Assembly: GCF_014212495.1 (NCBI RefSeq)
Contig: NZ_JACKZC010000002.1
Span: 186,001-250,000, forward strand
Direction: 5' to 3'
Source of the DNA: Pontibacter sp. Tf4
Lineage (GTDB): Bacteria > Bacteroidota > Bacteroidia > Cytophagales > Hymenobacteraceae
DNA: 64,000 nucleotides
Shown: positions 26,694 to 36,623 of the stretch, one piece after another
Numbering within the stretch: position 1 is the stretch's first letter
Layout of the letters: every line of letters begins with the position of its first letter
Position numbers and translations under genes: made by a program
Notes under the pieces: model-generated
Seen by the model: only the letters and a program-made list of their open reading frames with translations
What the model was told of the DNA's origin: nothing
Database searches by the model: none

Positions 26694-29126
26694 ATGCTGA
26701 AATATCTGTCGGTATGGTGCATGCTACTTTTGCCGCTGGGTGTTTTGGCACAGCAGGGAACTATAAAAGGCACTGTACGCACACCAGATAAGCAGCCGCT
26801 GGAACTGGCAAGTGTAGGAGTTAAAGGTACCAGCATCGGTACCCAGACCAATGCTGCCGGAGAGTTTACCTTACAGGCTCCTGCCGGAAAACAGCTGGAA
26901 GTGGTGGTGCGCTACCTGGGTTATAAAGAGCTCGTTACCAACGTAAATGTAGCAGCGGGGCAAACGATAACCCTGCAGCTGACTATACAGCCTGATCCAA
27001 CACAACTACAGACCGTGCAGGTGCATGGCAAACGCGATGGCGATACACGCAGCCAGGCAAGCACCACCAAATTAGACCCGAGTCTGACCAAAAACCTGCC
27101 CTCAGCCTACGGCGATTTTAACAAGATACTGGTTACTCTGCCCGGCGTCAGCAGTAACAACGAGCTGTCCAGCACTTATGCTGTGCGCGGGGGCAACTAC
27201 GACGAAAACCTGGTCTACGTGAATGGCATTGAGATCTACCGCCCGTTTCTGATCAGTAATGCGCAGCAGGAAGGTCTCAGCTTTGTAAATCCGGACCTGG
27301 TTGATAACATCGAGTTTTCGTCGGGGGGCTGGCAGCCCAAATATGGCGACAAACTATCGTCGGTGCTGAGCATTGCCTATAAGCGTCCTACTGAATTTGC
27401 AGCATCGGTTACCGGCGGTCTTACCGGCGGTTCTGTGCATCTCGAGAACGCATCCAAAAACAAACGAATCTCTTACCTGGTAGGCGTGCGGCACAAGAAC
27501 GGCCAGTACATGCTTAAAAGCCTGCAGACCGATGGCGACTATAAACCCCGTTTCAGTGATGCGCAGGCGTATGTCAGTTTCGATCTGAGCAAAGGAGCGG
27601 AGCCAACCGGCAAAACGGTTTTAGGCATCCTCACCAGCTATGCCAACAACGATTACCTTGTTATTCCGGAGTCGCGGGTTACTACCTTTGGTACACGACA
27701 GGTGCCTTTGCGGTTGTATGTAGGTTTTGATGGCCGTGAGAAGATGACCTATAACACGTACCAGGCTGGCGTAAACCTGGCGCATCAGTTCACTTCAAAC
27801 TATAGTTCAGAGCTTATTCTGTCGGGTGTGGATTCGCGGGAGCGGGAGTTCCGGGATCTGGAAGCAGGTTACCGCATCTGCGAAATGGATAACACCGGCA
27901 ACTTTGAGGAATGCCAGATGGTGCTGGGCGTGGGCAGCGAATTTAACCATGCCCGAAATGCCCTGCTGGCCCGCATCCTTACCGCCGAAAGCCGCAACAC
28001 CTGGCAGATAGACCAGCAGAACCAGTTGCAGTTTGGTGTAAAAGTGGGATGGGAGAAAATAGAAGACAAGCTGGAAGAATACGGTTTTACTGACTCTGCC
28101 GATTATGTGTCGCAGACCTATTACCTGGATGCCGGCCTGGACCTGAACACCATCCGCTACAACGCTTATCTGCAGCATACCATTGAGCTGGACACACTGA
28201 AAACCTTAACTTACGGCCTGCGCGCCAGTTACTGGGATCTGAACAAAGAGTGGCTGATCTCACCCAGAATACAGTATTCCTTTATCACGCGCCGTAACCC
28301 GGACCTATCGTTTAAAGCTGCGCTGGGCATTTATTACCAGCCACCGTTCTACCGGGAACTCCGCGACTTCGACGGCAACCTGAACCTGGACCTGGAAGCC
28401 CAGCGATCCATACACGCTATAGTTGGCAGCGATTATCTGTTTAAGGCTTGGGAGCGTGATTTTAAACTCACCACTGAGCTATACTATAAGCACCTGACCA
28501 ATGTAGTACCTTATGATATAGATAACGTACGCCTGCGCTATTATGCTCAGAACAATGCCAAAGCCTACGCGGCCGGCCTGGATGTGCGCGTGAACGGAGA
28601 ATTTATAAAAGGAGCTGAGTCGTGGCTGAGTCTGGGGCTGATGACTACCCGCGAAGATGTAACAGGCGACTCGCTGACCGTATACAATGCGGCAGGAGAG
28701 CAGACAGGCCGCGTGGAGCAAGGCTATATCCGCAGGCCATCCGATCAGTTAGTGAACGTAGGCGTTTTTTTCCAGGACCACCTGCCTGACAACCCAACTA
28801 TACGCATGTACCTGAACCTGGTGTATGGCAGCGGCCTGCCGTTTGGTCCACCACGTCAACCGGAGTACCGCAATTCTTTTTCCGGCAAATCCTACAAGCG
28901 CATCGACATTGGTTTTTCAAAGGTGCTTGTGCTGGAGAGCGACCTGGTGCAGCGGAGCAAATTTGGCCTGGAGAGCTTATGGATCGGGCTGGAAGTGCTG
29001 AACATTATTGACGCCAACAACAGGGTGTCGTACACCTACGTGAAAGATCTGAATAACATCACCTACGCTGTACCCAATTACCTGACCGGCCGCCGGCTTA
29101 ACCTGCGTTTTGTAGCCAAATTCTGA
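26694..29126 (+). CDS. TonB-dependent receptor with CarboxypepD_reg-like N-terminus
   Basis: An 810-residue outer-membrane receptor. Signal peptide (to VLAQQ), a carboxypeptidase-regulatory-like beta-sandwich (~20-100, GTIKGTVRTPDKQPLELASVG), a plug (~110-230, PSAYGDFNKILVTLPGVSS; YAVRGGNYDENLVYVNGIEI) and a ~570-residue barrel ending in RLNLRFVAKF. It is shorter than SusC proteins and has no SusD partner, so a siderophore or small-molecule receptor is as likely as a glycan receptor. The substrate cannot be read from the sequence. It probably relies on the ExbB/ExbD/TonB encoded at 17-19 kb. Confidence 0.9.
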   Translation: MLKYLSVWCMLLLPLGVLAQQGTIKGTVRTPDKQPLELASVGVKGTSIGTQTNAAGEFTLQAPAGKQLEVVVRYLGYKELVTNVNVAAGQTITLQLTIQPDPTQLQTVQVHGKRDGDTRSQASTTKLDPSLTKNLPSAYGDFNKILVTLPGVSSNNELSSTYAVRGGNYDENLVYVNGIEIYRPFLISNAQQEGLSFVNPDLVDNIEFSSGGWQPKYGDKLSSVLSIAYKRPTEFAASVTGGLTGGSVHLENASKNKRISYLVGVRHKNGQYMLKSLQTDGDYKPRFSDAQAYVSFDLSKGAEPTGKTVLGILTSYANNDYLVIPESRVTTFGTRQVPLRLYVGFDGREKMTYNTYQAGVNLAHQFTSNYSSELILSGVDSREREFRDLEAGYRICEMDNTGNFEECQMVLGVGSEFNHARNALLARILTAESRNTWQIDQQNQLQFGVKVGWEKIEDKLEEYGFTDSADYVSQTYYLDAGLDLNTIRYNAYLQHTIELDTLKTLTYGLRASYWDLNKEWLISPRIQYSFITRRNPDLSFKAALGIYYQPPFYRELRDFDGNLNLDLEAQRSIHAIVGSDYLFKAWERDFKLTTELYYKHLTNVVPYDIDNVRLRYYAQNNAKAYAAGLDVRVNGEFIKGAESWLSLGLMTTREDVTGDSLTVYNAAGEQTGRVEQGYIRRPSDQLVNVGVFFQDHLPDNPTIRMYLNLVYGSGLPFGPPRQPEYRNSFSGKSYKRIDIGFSKVLVLESDLVQRSKFGLESLWIGLEVLNIIDANNRVSYTYVKDLNNITYAVPNYLTGRRLNLRFVAKF

Positions 29127-29150
29127 TAATACCAAAGCTGAGCTGCAAAA

Positions 29151-29171
29151 AAAAGCGCTGTTTCCAGCGCT
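29151..29171 (-). terminator. Terminator of the DUF2911 gene
   Basis: On the minus strand AGCGCTG, loop GAAA, CAGCGCT, then a run of eight Ts. The 7-bp stem lies 16 nt after the stop. Confidence 0.8.
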
Positions 29172-29186
29172 CTCAAACTATAGTTA

Positions 29187-30056
29187 TTACATTTTACGTT
29201 TTTTCCAGGCGTTGTAGGCATTCTCAATATCGCGCGCATAGGTCTGGTACGATGCAGGTTCTTCTTTACCCAGTTTTATAGCCTTCTCCGAGAGGTTAGC
29301 TGCCATTTCGTATTCGCGGTTAAGGGCGTATAGTTTGGCTTTTACCCAGTTATTAAAAAATGTCTCCTTTATAGCGATGGATTTGTTAATGATCTCCAGT
29401 GCACGTTGGTGAAGCTCCTTTTTCGCTACCATGTAATCGGCGCATTGTGCCCAGATATACCAGTCATCCGGAGCGGCCTTGGCCAGTGCTTCTTCAATAT
29501 TAGCCAGTGCTTTCTTTTCAATTTCGGTTTCGATGCGAAGGGAGATCTGTGAATTTTCCCAGGTCAGGTTCAGGTAGCCGGTATTAGTACCTATTTCGGA
29601 AAAGCTGAACTGCATGGTTTCGTGGAACGGTACTTTTTTAGGTGTAACACGCAGGTACGCCACATCTTGCAACTCATCATATCCTTCCAGTCCCCACAAA
29701 GTGGTATCGCGGTTAAGCACAATATTCCAGACGCTATCACTTTCAGGCAGAATAAAAAAAGAATAGCTACCGGCGGGCACACGCTCATGGTTCAGGAAGA
29801 GCTCATCGGTAAAAGTGATCACAGTGGCCTCGTTAGCACCGGCGCGCCATAGTTTTCCATAAGGTACCAGTCCGCCAAATATTTTACGGCCTTTAACACC
29901 GGGCGCATGGTAATGAACGGTAACATCGGTTAAACCTATCGTTTGTTTTATGAAAGACTCCGGACTTGGCTGTGGCAACTTTACCTGTGCAGTAGCAGGG
30001 ATGCTAATAGAAAATGTGAACAGAAGAAACAGTAGGCTTAGCAGGTACTTTTTCAT
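29187..30056 (-). CDS. DUF2911 domain protein with TPR-like C-terminus
   Basis: A 289-residue exported protein: signal peptide (to TATAQV), then a DUF2911 domain (~30-170) marked by VTVHYHAPGVKGRKIFGGLVPYG, LWRAGANEATVITF and PAGSYSFFILP. The last ~110 residues are helical and repeat-like (DDWYIWAQCADYMVAKKELHQRALEIINK), compatible with TPRs. DUF2911 proteins are widespread in Bacteroidetes with no established biochemical function. The gene is divergent from the giant MBG gene across a 482-nt gap. Confidence 0.88.
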   Translation of the reverse strand: MKKYLLSLLFLLFTFSISIPATAQVKLPQPSPESFIKQTIGLTDVTVHYHAPGVKGRKIFGGLVPYGKLWRAGANEATVITFTDELFLNHERVPAGSYSFFILPESDSVWNIVLNRDTTLWGLEGYDELQDVAYLRVTPKKVPFHETMQFSFSEIGTNTGYLNLTWENSQISLRIETEIEKKALANIEEALAKAAPDDWYIWAQCADYMVAKKELHQRALEIINKSIAIKETFFNNWVKAKLYALNREYEMAANLSEKAIKLGKEEPASYQTYARDIENAYNAWKKRKM

Positions 30057-30538
30057 GGAATAACTTCGGTTTTAATTATAGTTACAGGTCCTGAGGAGAC
30101 CGAAAAAACCTTGCCAGTTCTTGCTTAACTATAACAAATGCAAAGATATAAAATATTAATCTAAACCCGGACAAGCTATCAGGCAATTAATGCTCTCCAG
30201 TTAGTAGTTTAACTATAGTCTGAACAGGCTCTGCCCGAAATAAATTGCCGTTCACATCGCATAACATTCTGTCTACATTATTTTATGTTATTTATAGAAC
30301 TAATACAACTTTTTATTCATTATTTTGTATAAATCCTAAAATAAAGATAAAATAATCTAATAAACATCTAATATAATTGATTTATAAGCTGCAGCTGGTG
30401 GCTATAAAGCAATACTACACCTGATAAAGCCCAACAGCCTTGGGACTTAACAGGAAAAGTACGCCCTCTTGTTGCGCCACAGATTGCTGTTGCGAGTCAT
30501 TTCCAGGTCAGTTTAAAAGAATTTTAACCCTATATGTT
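30057..30538. other. AT-rich divergent intergenic region
   Basis: 482 nt between the DUF2911 gene and the MBG giant gene. It holds a minus-strand -7 candidate (30141-30148), one CTATAG motif (~30213) and a very AT-rich stretch at ~30280-30390 that probably contains the promoter of the MBG gene, although no clean TAnnTTTG is visible there. A TTG-started open frame from 30440 is unlikely to be coding. Confidence 0.5.
30141..30148 (-). promoter_or_regulatory. -7 element of the DUF2911 gene promoter
   Basis: CAAAGATA on the plus strand is TATCTTTG on the minus strand. A CAA at 30172-30174 (TTG on minus) lies 23 nt further upstream. Confidence 0.5.
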
Positions 30539-33500
30539 ATGCATGTGAAAAATTTACTAACACTCAGACTTCCATTTTTGAGTTGGTACCGGCACCTGTT
30601 ATTGTTGCCAAGCCTGTTAATGCTTGTCACTATTAGTGTGCAGGCACAGAATGCTTACCTTGATGCGGGTAAGTCTGTTCCGACAGTAACTTCGGATAAG
30701 GCCGACTATGCTCCTGGAGAAATAGCCATCATCTCCGGCACTGGCTGGACGCTGGATAGTCTTGTGGATGTGCACCTGGAAGAAGATCCAGCGCATGAAC
30801 ATCACCATGGCTACCATGATACCAAAGTAAACCCGGACGGTACATGGCGAATCGAATATCCTATTGAAGATAGGCACCTCGGTGTTAAATTTACAGTTAA
30901 AGTTGATGGTAAACAGACAGGATATCAGGGGTTGGCTTATTTTACTGATGGACAATTATCAGAATTAGTAATTGGGGTTCAATCTGTCATCCCTAAACAA
31001 GGAGCAAGTGCTCTTGTTGAATATCAAAGCTCGATTAAAATAACTGCTAATAATAATAATACAGCTACAATTAATTTATCTGTTACTGGATTACCTCCTG
31101 GAGTTTCTTTCAGTCCTCAAAGTATAACAGCTACAAATAACATAACTAAAAGCTTTTCCATATTTTTAACTACTAGTACAAATACTCCTATTATTTTAGC
31201 TCCTGGTCAGGCTTTTACTGTAACTGCTTCAACTACTCATAATAGTGGAAATAGTATTACCACAGGTACAGGTAGATTAATAGTGAGCGAACCTGCCTGC
31301 GTAAGCCCAGCATTATCAACAAATCCCAGTAATGTAACTTTGACCTACGGCGATTCTAACCCAACTTTTTCAGTTGCTGCTTCAGGTGATGTAACTGGTT
31401 ATCAGTGGGAGGTAAGTAGTGATAATGGCGGTAATTGGGCTCCTGTAAATGGTGCAACATCAACAACATATACTGTAATCAACCCTACTGTTGCCATGAA
31501 CGGGTATCAGTTTAGAGCAGCAGTAACGGGATGCAATACGACCATATACAGCAATGCCGCAACACTAATAGTTAATCAGAGACCGCTCACCATCACTGTA
31601 AATCCAAAAACGAAAGTATACGGCGATCCATTACCTACTTTTGATGGAACGTTTACAGGCTTACTTTCGAGCGATAATATTTCGGTCAGCTATAGTTCTG
31701 CAGCTACAGCTACAGATGATGTAGCAACTTACCCAATAATAGCAACAATTTCAGATCCGAATAAAAGATTAGGAAACTATAAAGTTGATAACACACCTGC
31801 ATTACTTACCATTACACCAGCTCCTGCAACTATAACTTTAGCCGATTTAGCTAAAACCTATAACGGTTCATCTCAAGGAGCAACAGTTACAACAACTCCT
31901 GCTAATTTAACTGGGGTAGCAGTAACTTACGATGGTTCTACTACAGCACCTACTGCCGCAGGTACATACCAGGTAGTAGCTTCTCTCTCAAATGCAAATT
32001 ATACCGCCCAGTCTGTAAGTGGTACGTTGGTAATAAGTAAAGCAAGCGCAACTGTAACGTTATCCAACCTGGAACATACCTACGATGGCATTGGAAAGGC
32101 GGCTACCGCAACTACTTCTGCCAAAGGATCAAGTACATTTACAATAACCTATGATGGCTCAACAGATTTGCCTGTAAACTATAAGGAAGGCGGATATGCT
32201 GTAGTGGCCACATTGGAAAACGCTAATTATAGCGGCAGTGCAACCGGGACGCTTGAAATCAAGAAGGCAGACCAGGTAATTAGCTGGGCAAATCCGGCAG
32301 GTATAACCTATGGCACAGCTTTGTCAGCAACACAACTGAATGCTTCTGTAACTACAGGTAATGGCACACTTACCTATACACCGGCTGCAGGAGCCGTACT
32401 TGGCGCTGGGGCCCATAACCTGACCGTATCAGCGGCAGAAACAAACAACTATAAACCTGCACAAAAAACCGTCCAGATGAATGTAGCCAAGGCAACGCCA
32501 ACTATAATTTTAACAGTAGGCGGGCCTTATACTTATGATGGTTCTGGGAAAGCAGTTAACAACGCAACGGTAAGCGGAGTCGGGGGTGAAGACCTTGGCG
32601 CGGCGACTGTTACTTATGAGTTGGAAAATAAGACTGTAACTTCGCCTGTAAATGCGGGTAACTATAATGTCTTGGCCACTTTTGCAGGAAACGACAACTA
32701 TACAACTGCACAGGCAACAGGTACGCTGGTTATTGGTAAAGCTGCTTTAGCCATAAGTGCTGCCGATGCTACCAAAGTTTACGGCGATGCAAATCCGGCT
32801 TTCGCTGGTTTGGTAGTTAGTGGTGGTGCCGGAGGCGAAAGTTTTACTGTAACAGCTTCATCTGACGCAACAACTACATCACCGATAGGAAACTATAGCA
32901 TTGTGCCAGCGGTAAACGGTTCAACTATCCAGAACTATACAGTTACAGCTACCAATGGTACACTTACTATAAGCCCGAGACCAATAACTATAGCTGCAAA
33001 CACTGGCCAGACCAAAGTATACGGCGACAATGATCCGGCGGCATTTACATATCAGATTTCAGCAGGTAGCCTGGTAGATCCATCGCATTTAACGGGGGCT
33101 TTAACCAGAAACAGCGGGAATAATGTAGGCACTTACGCTATTACGCAGGGTACGCTGGCTGTTACTTCAAACTATACACTTACTTATACTGGTGCAGATT
33201 TCACGATCACGCGCAGAGCGGTTTCTGTAACAGCTGATGCACTCAGCAAAGTATACGGCGAAACCGATCCGGCACTTACCTATACTGTAACATCTGGTTC
33301 TGTCGTTAGCGGGGATAATTTTACAGGCAAGCTGGCCCGTGACAAAGGTGAGGATGTGGGCGACTATGCAGTTAAACTGGGCGATTTAAGCCTGGGGAAT
33401 AACTATAGTTTAAGCCTGGTACCTGGTACTACTTTTGGAATCACGCCTAAAGCCATTACCGTAACTCCGGTTGCCAATCAAAGCAAAATTTATGGCAGCC

Positions 33501-36382
33501 AGGACCCTGTATTTGCTTACACCAATACCGCGCTGGTCGGCTCCGATGCCTTCTCAGGAGCGCTTGCAAGAGCATCCGGCGAAGACGCAGGAACTTATGC
33601 TATCTTACAAGGTTCGCTGGCGCTCAACAGCAACTATACACTTAATTTTACACCAGGATTAATGTTCCGCATTAACCCGAAAGAGGTTACTGCCTCCATT
33701 ACAGCTTCTGATAAAGTGTACGATGGCACAACCCTTGCCATGGCTGTGGGGGCTATACCTAATGAACTTGTTGGAAGTGATAAGGTAGAAGTATCGGTTA
33801 CCAATGCCCGTTTTTCGGACAAAAACGCGGGCACAGGCAAAACGGTAACTGCGGATGTAGCCATTAGCAACGGAAACTATAGTTTAAGCAGCACAACGGC
33901 TAGTACTAAAGCTGCTATCACTGCCAAACCAATTACAGGTTCGTTTGTAGCTGCCAGCAGATTGTATGACGGTACTGTAAATGCTTCGGCGTCAAACCTT
34001 AGCCTTGTTGGTGTTATAACTGGTGATGATGTGCAGTTAACCGGTGGTGCAGCCACATTTGCCAATAAACATGTGGGTAACGGCAAAACTGTTTCGTTAG
34101 CAGGAGCATCATTAACCGGGGATGATAAAGACAACTATAGTCTCACAACTATAGCTACCGCTTCAGCTAATATTACACCAAAACCGGCTTCTGTTACTTC
34201 GGATGCAAATACAAAAGTGTACGGCGCTTCGGACCCAACGTTAACCGGATCCATGTCAGGGTTTATAGCAGGAGATGGCATTACAGCCGCCTTTAGCCGT
34301 TCGTCCGGCGAAACAGTTGGCAACTATAGCATTACCGCCACTTTAAGCCCTGAAGCGGCGCTATCTAACTATAGCATCTCCTACACCCCGGCAAATTTTG
34401 AGATTACGAAAGCACAACTAACTGTTACAGCTGATAACAAAAGCAGAGTATACGGCGATCCTAACCCGCAACTGACGATAAGCTACAGTGGTTTTGTAAG
34501 AAGCGAATCAGAAAGTGTACTGACGCATAAACCTGAAATTTCCACTTCTGCAACTATAACCAGCAATGTAGGCAATTATCCGATTACAGTTTCCGGTGGT
34601 GAGGCAACAAACTATAGTTTTGTTTATGAGGCTGGTGTGCTCATTATAAATAAGGCAGATATAGCGGTAACAGCCTCCGACAAGAGCAGAATCTATGGTG
34701 ATGAAAACCCAGCGTTTACTGGAAACATTACAGGCATTAAAAACGAGGACAATATTACAGCAAATTATAGCAGCGTTGCTGTAGCTTCCAGCCCGGTAGG
34801 TACTTATGCAATTGTTCCGTCGTTGTCTGGTGGTGCTTTAAGTAATTATAACACTCCTGCCATTACAAATGGTAAACTTACTATCAACAAAGCTAACCTG
34901 ACTGTAAAAGCTGATGATGCCACTAAGGTTTACGGAGATGCAAATCCTACATTTAGCGGAGAACTGACTGGTATCAAAAACAATGATGCCATAACTGCCA
35001 GTTACACTACTACTGCAGGGCTCACAACCGGAGTTGGCAATCATACGATTACAGCAGGGGTTTCGGCAACACAGGCAATACTCAACAACTATAATCTAAC
35101 TGCTACCGATGGTGTCCTGACAATTACGGCGCGGCCGGTTACAGTTACTGCAGTTGCAAAAGAAAAGTATTGCGGCCAGGCTGACCCGACTTTAACTTAT
35201 ACCATAAGTAATGGTTCGCTTGTAGGTAGTGATGCCTTTACTGGCGCGCTGAGCAGAATTAGCGGTGATGGTATCGGTACATATACTATACAACAAGGCA
35301 GCTTAGCGCTAAGCAATAACTACACCTTAAGTTTTCAGCCTGCCAACCTGACTATAAAAGGCGTAACACTGGATGCGAACAATGCCAGTACCCCAAGAAG
35401 TTATACATCAACTATAACCATAACTGTTACTGTTAAAGACGGAACAACTAACCTGTCGGGAGTGCCGGTTAGCCTTAAAGTTGATAATACAACCTACGGA
35501 CCGGTGAACTCTATAGACGGGGTGGCTACGTTTACCATAAATCCATTAGCTGTAAATGTTTACCAGGTAAAAGCGATAACTGTAAGCGGATGTTCTGAAT
35601 CTACAGTGGCGTATATGCCAGTCTACGATCCGGACGGAAACTTTGTAACTGGTGGCGGTTGGATAGATTCGCCTGCCGGAGCTTTGGCTTCTGATGCAGC
35701 AGCCACTGGCAAAGCAAACTTCGGTTTTGTCTCCAAATACAAAAAGGGCAGTAACCAGGTAGACGGCAACACCGAGTTCCAGTTCAGTGCTGGTAGTATT
35801 AACTTCAAGAGTACGTTCCATGAAGCCGGTACCTTAGTCATAGCCGGTGCAAAGGCAATGTATCGCGGAGAAGGTACTGTAAATGGCGTATCAGGCTATA
35901 AATTCTCGATCACAGCTATAGATGGAAACTGGAACAATGGAAGTGGTCCTGATAAATTCCGTATCAAAATTACAAAGAACGGAGTTACAGTTTACGATAA
36001 CGGCTTGGGTGCTGACGAAAACTCAGATGCATCAACAGCTTTAGGCGGCGGCTCTATCGTGATTCATGAAGTGAAAACAGCCAGTAAAGGTTCTAAACTC
36101 GAAATCGCTGAAAAACCGCAGACAAGTCAGTTCTACAACTATCCAAATTCGTTCTCTGACAATACAACCATCGCATTCAGCTTAGATAAGGAAGAAAGCT
36201 ACCTGCTTGAAGTGTTTGACATGCGCGGCGTGTTGATCAGAAAAGTGGACATGGGCGTGGCGATAGCAGGTAAACTATACGAACTCGGCTTTGATGGAAG
36301 TAACCTGTCTGATGGCCTGTACATTGCCAGACTACGTACCTCATCCGGTACCAGATCAATTAAAATGATTCTAAAAAAGTAA
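30539..36382 (+). CDS. Giant MBG-repeat surface protein with T9SS sorting domain
   Basis: I start it at the ATG at 30539 (1947 residues), because this gives a proper signal peptide (long N-region, LLLLPSLLMLVTISVQAQ). An in-frame TTG at 30440 adds only a Cys-rich, implausible stretch. After an N-terminal Ig-like region (VTSDKADYAPGEIAIISGTGW) and an Ig-type unit (YQWEVSSDNGGNWAPV) come about 16 MBG modules. Each opens with KVYGDxxP (MBG_2 type) or K(V/T)YDG/YNG (MBG_3 type). Near the end is a VTGGGWIDSPAG...GFVSKYKKG module, then a ~75-residue T9SS type-A tail (DNTTIAFSLDKEESYLLEVFD...RSIKMILKK). It is probably a surface adhesin or fibre. The stretch ~30960-31260 is more AT-rich than its surroundings. 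Confidence 0.88.
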   Translation: MHVKNLLTLRLPFLSWYRHLLLLPSLLMLVTISVQAQNAYLDAGKSVPTVTSDKADYAPGEIAIISGTGWTLDSLVDVHLEEDPAHEHHHGYHDTKVNPDGTWRIEYPIEDRHLGVKFTVKVDGKQTGYQGLAYFTDGQLSELVIGVQSVIPKQGASALVEYQSSIKITANNNNTATINLSVTGLPPGVSFSPQSITATNNITKSFSIFLTTSTNTPIILAPGQAFTVTASTTHNSGNSITTGTGRLIVSEPACVSPALSTNPSNVTLTYGDSNPTFSVAASGDVTGYQWEVSSDNGGNWAPVNGATSTTYTVINPTVAMNGYQFRAAVTGCNTTIYSNAATLIVNQRPLTITVNPKTKVYGDPLPTFDGTFTGLLSSDNISVSYSSAATATDDVATYPIIATISDPNKRLGNYKVDNTPALLTITPAPATITLADLAKTYNGSSQGATVTTTPANLTGVAVTYDGSTTAPTAAGTYQVVASLSNANYTAQSVSGTLVISKASATVTLSNLEHTYDGIGKAATATTSAKGSSTFTITYDGSTDLPVNYKEGGYAVVATLENANYSGSATGTLEIKKADQVISWANPAGITYGTALSATQLNASVTTGNGTLTYTPAAGAVLGAGAHNLTVSAAETNNYKPAQKTVQMNVAKATPTIILTVGGPYTYDGSGKAVNNATVSGVGGEDLGAATVTYELENKTVTSPVNAGNYNVLATFAGNDNYTTAQATGTLVIGKAALAISAADATKVYGDANPAFAGLVVSGGAGGESFTVTASSDATTTSPIGNYSIVPAVNGSTIQNYTVTATNGTLTISPRPITIAANTGQTKVYGDNDPAAFTYQISAGSLVDPSHLTGALTRNSGNNVGTYAITQGTLAVTSNYTLTYTGADFTITRRAVSVTADALSKVYGETDPALTYTVTSGSVVSGDNFTGKLARDKGEDVGDYAVKLGDLSLGNNYSLSLVPGTTFGITPKAITVTPVANQSKIYGSQDPVFAYTNTALVGSDAFSGALARASGEDAGTYAILQGSLALNSNYTLNFTPGLMFRINPKEVTASITASDKVYDGTTLAMAVGAIPNELVGSDKVEVSVTNARFSDKNAGTGKTVTADVAISNGNYSLSSTTASTKAAITAKPITGSFVAASRLYDGTVNASASNLSLVGVITGDDVQLTGGAATFANKHVGNGKTVSLAGASLTGDDKDNYSLTTIATASANITPKPASVTSDANTKVYGASDPTLTGSMSGFIAGDGITAAFSRSSGETVGNYSITATLSPEAALSNYSISYTPANFEITKAQLTVTADNKSRVYGDPNPQLTISYSGFVRSESESVLTHKPEISTSATITSNVGNYPITVSGGEATNYSFVYEAGVLIINKADIAVTASDKSRIYGDENPAFTGNITGIKNEDNITANYSSVAVASSPVGTYAIVPSLSGGALSNYNTPAITNGKLTINKANLTVKADDATKVYGDANPTFSGELTGIKNNDAITASYTTTAGLTTGVGNHTITAGVSATQAILNNYNLTATDGVLTITARPVTVTAVAKEKYCGQADPTLTYTISNGSLVGSDAFTGALSRISGDGIGTYTIQQGSLALSNNYTLSFQPANLTIKGVTLDANNASTPRSYTSTITITVTVKDGTTNLSGVPVSLKVDNTTYGPVNSIDGVATFTINPLAVNVYQVKAITVSGCSESTVAYMPVYDPDGNFVTGGGWIDSPAGALASDAAATGKANFGFVSKYKKGSNQVDGNTEFQFSAGSINFKSTFHEAGTLVIAGAKAMYRGEGTVNGVSGYKFSITAIDGNWNNGSGPDKFRIKITKNGVTVYDNGLGADENSDASTALGGGSIVIHEVKTASKGSKLEIAEKPQTSQFYNYPNSFSDNTTIAFSLDKEESYLLEVFDMRGVLIRKVDMGVAIAGKLYELGFDGSNLSDGLYIARLRTSSGTRSIKMILKK

Positions 36383-36407
36383 TACACAAACCTTTCAACT
36401 GATTTAT

Positions 36408-36439
36408 AAAGTGCCGGTTCCGTAAGGGGCCGGCACTTT
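36408..36439 (+). terminator. Terminator after the MBG giant gene
   Basis: AAAGTGCCGG (36408-36417) pairs perfectly with CCGGCACTTT (36430-36439) around a 12-nt loop. It is followed by ATAGTTTATTTT. Confidence 0.8.
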
Positions 36440-36507
36440 ATAGTTTATTTTATCTGGATGTCTCAAAACTTTTTACACAAACTATAGTTTCCTTTAAAAT
36501 CCTGCTT

Positions 36508-36515
36508 TACTTTTG
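36508..36515 (+). promoter_or_regulatory. -7 element of the his-1 leader promoter
   Basis: TACTTTTG matches TAnnTTTG and ends 9 nt before the leader-peptide ATG. A perfect AACTATAGTT (36481-36490) lies just upstream, where the -33 would be expected. No TTG is present there. Confidence 0.5.
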
Positions 36516-36524
36516 CAGTACATA

Positions 36525-36623
36525 ATGCGCAACACTACGTTACATAGCATCCTTTCTGCCCCGGCACTTTCTGTTGCCTGCGGTACTGCTGCGCACGTAC
36601 ATCATTTCCATCATTCCTCGTAA
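36525..36623 (+). CDS. hisL: His-rich leader peptide of the hisGDCB operon
   Basis: A 32-codon ORF directly downstream of a -7 element and ~100 nt upstream of hisG. It encodes MRNTTLHSILSAP..., with HVHHFHH (five His in seven codons) just before SS-stop. A cluster of the operon's own end product in a short leader ORF is the hallmark of ribosome-mediated attenuation. The stop TAA (36621-36623) is in the loop of a 7-bp hairpin ATTCCTC-GTAA-GAGGAAT (36613-36630; the full loop is GTAA). A second small hairpin, TGGGT-GTAT-ACCCA, follows (36652-36665). No hairpin with a U-tract is visible before hisG, so the mechanism is less clear than for the trp and his-2 leaders. Confidence 0.75.
   Translation: MRNTTLHSILSAPALSVACGTAAHVHHFHHSS

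Noticed and set aside
30440..30538. TTG-started N-terminal extension of the MBG protein with a Cys cluster (CCATDCCCE)
   Set aside because: The ATG at 30539 yields a proper signal peptide. The extension would place 33 odd residues in front of it and has no similarity to secreted proteins. The open frame is probably chance.
36511..36605. Possible direct repeat in the his-1 leader (GCAGTACATAATGCGCA versus GCGGTACTGCTGCGCA)
   Set aside because: Only partial identity, and part of it is fixed by the leader coding sequence. Not strong enough to call a repeat or operator.
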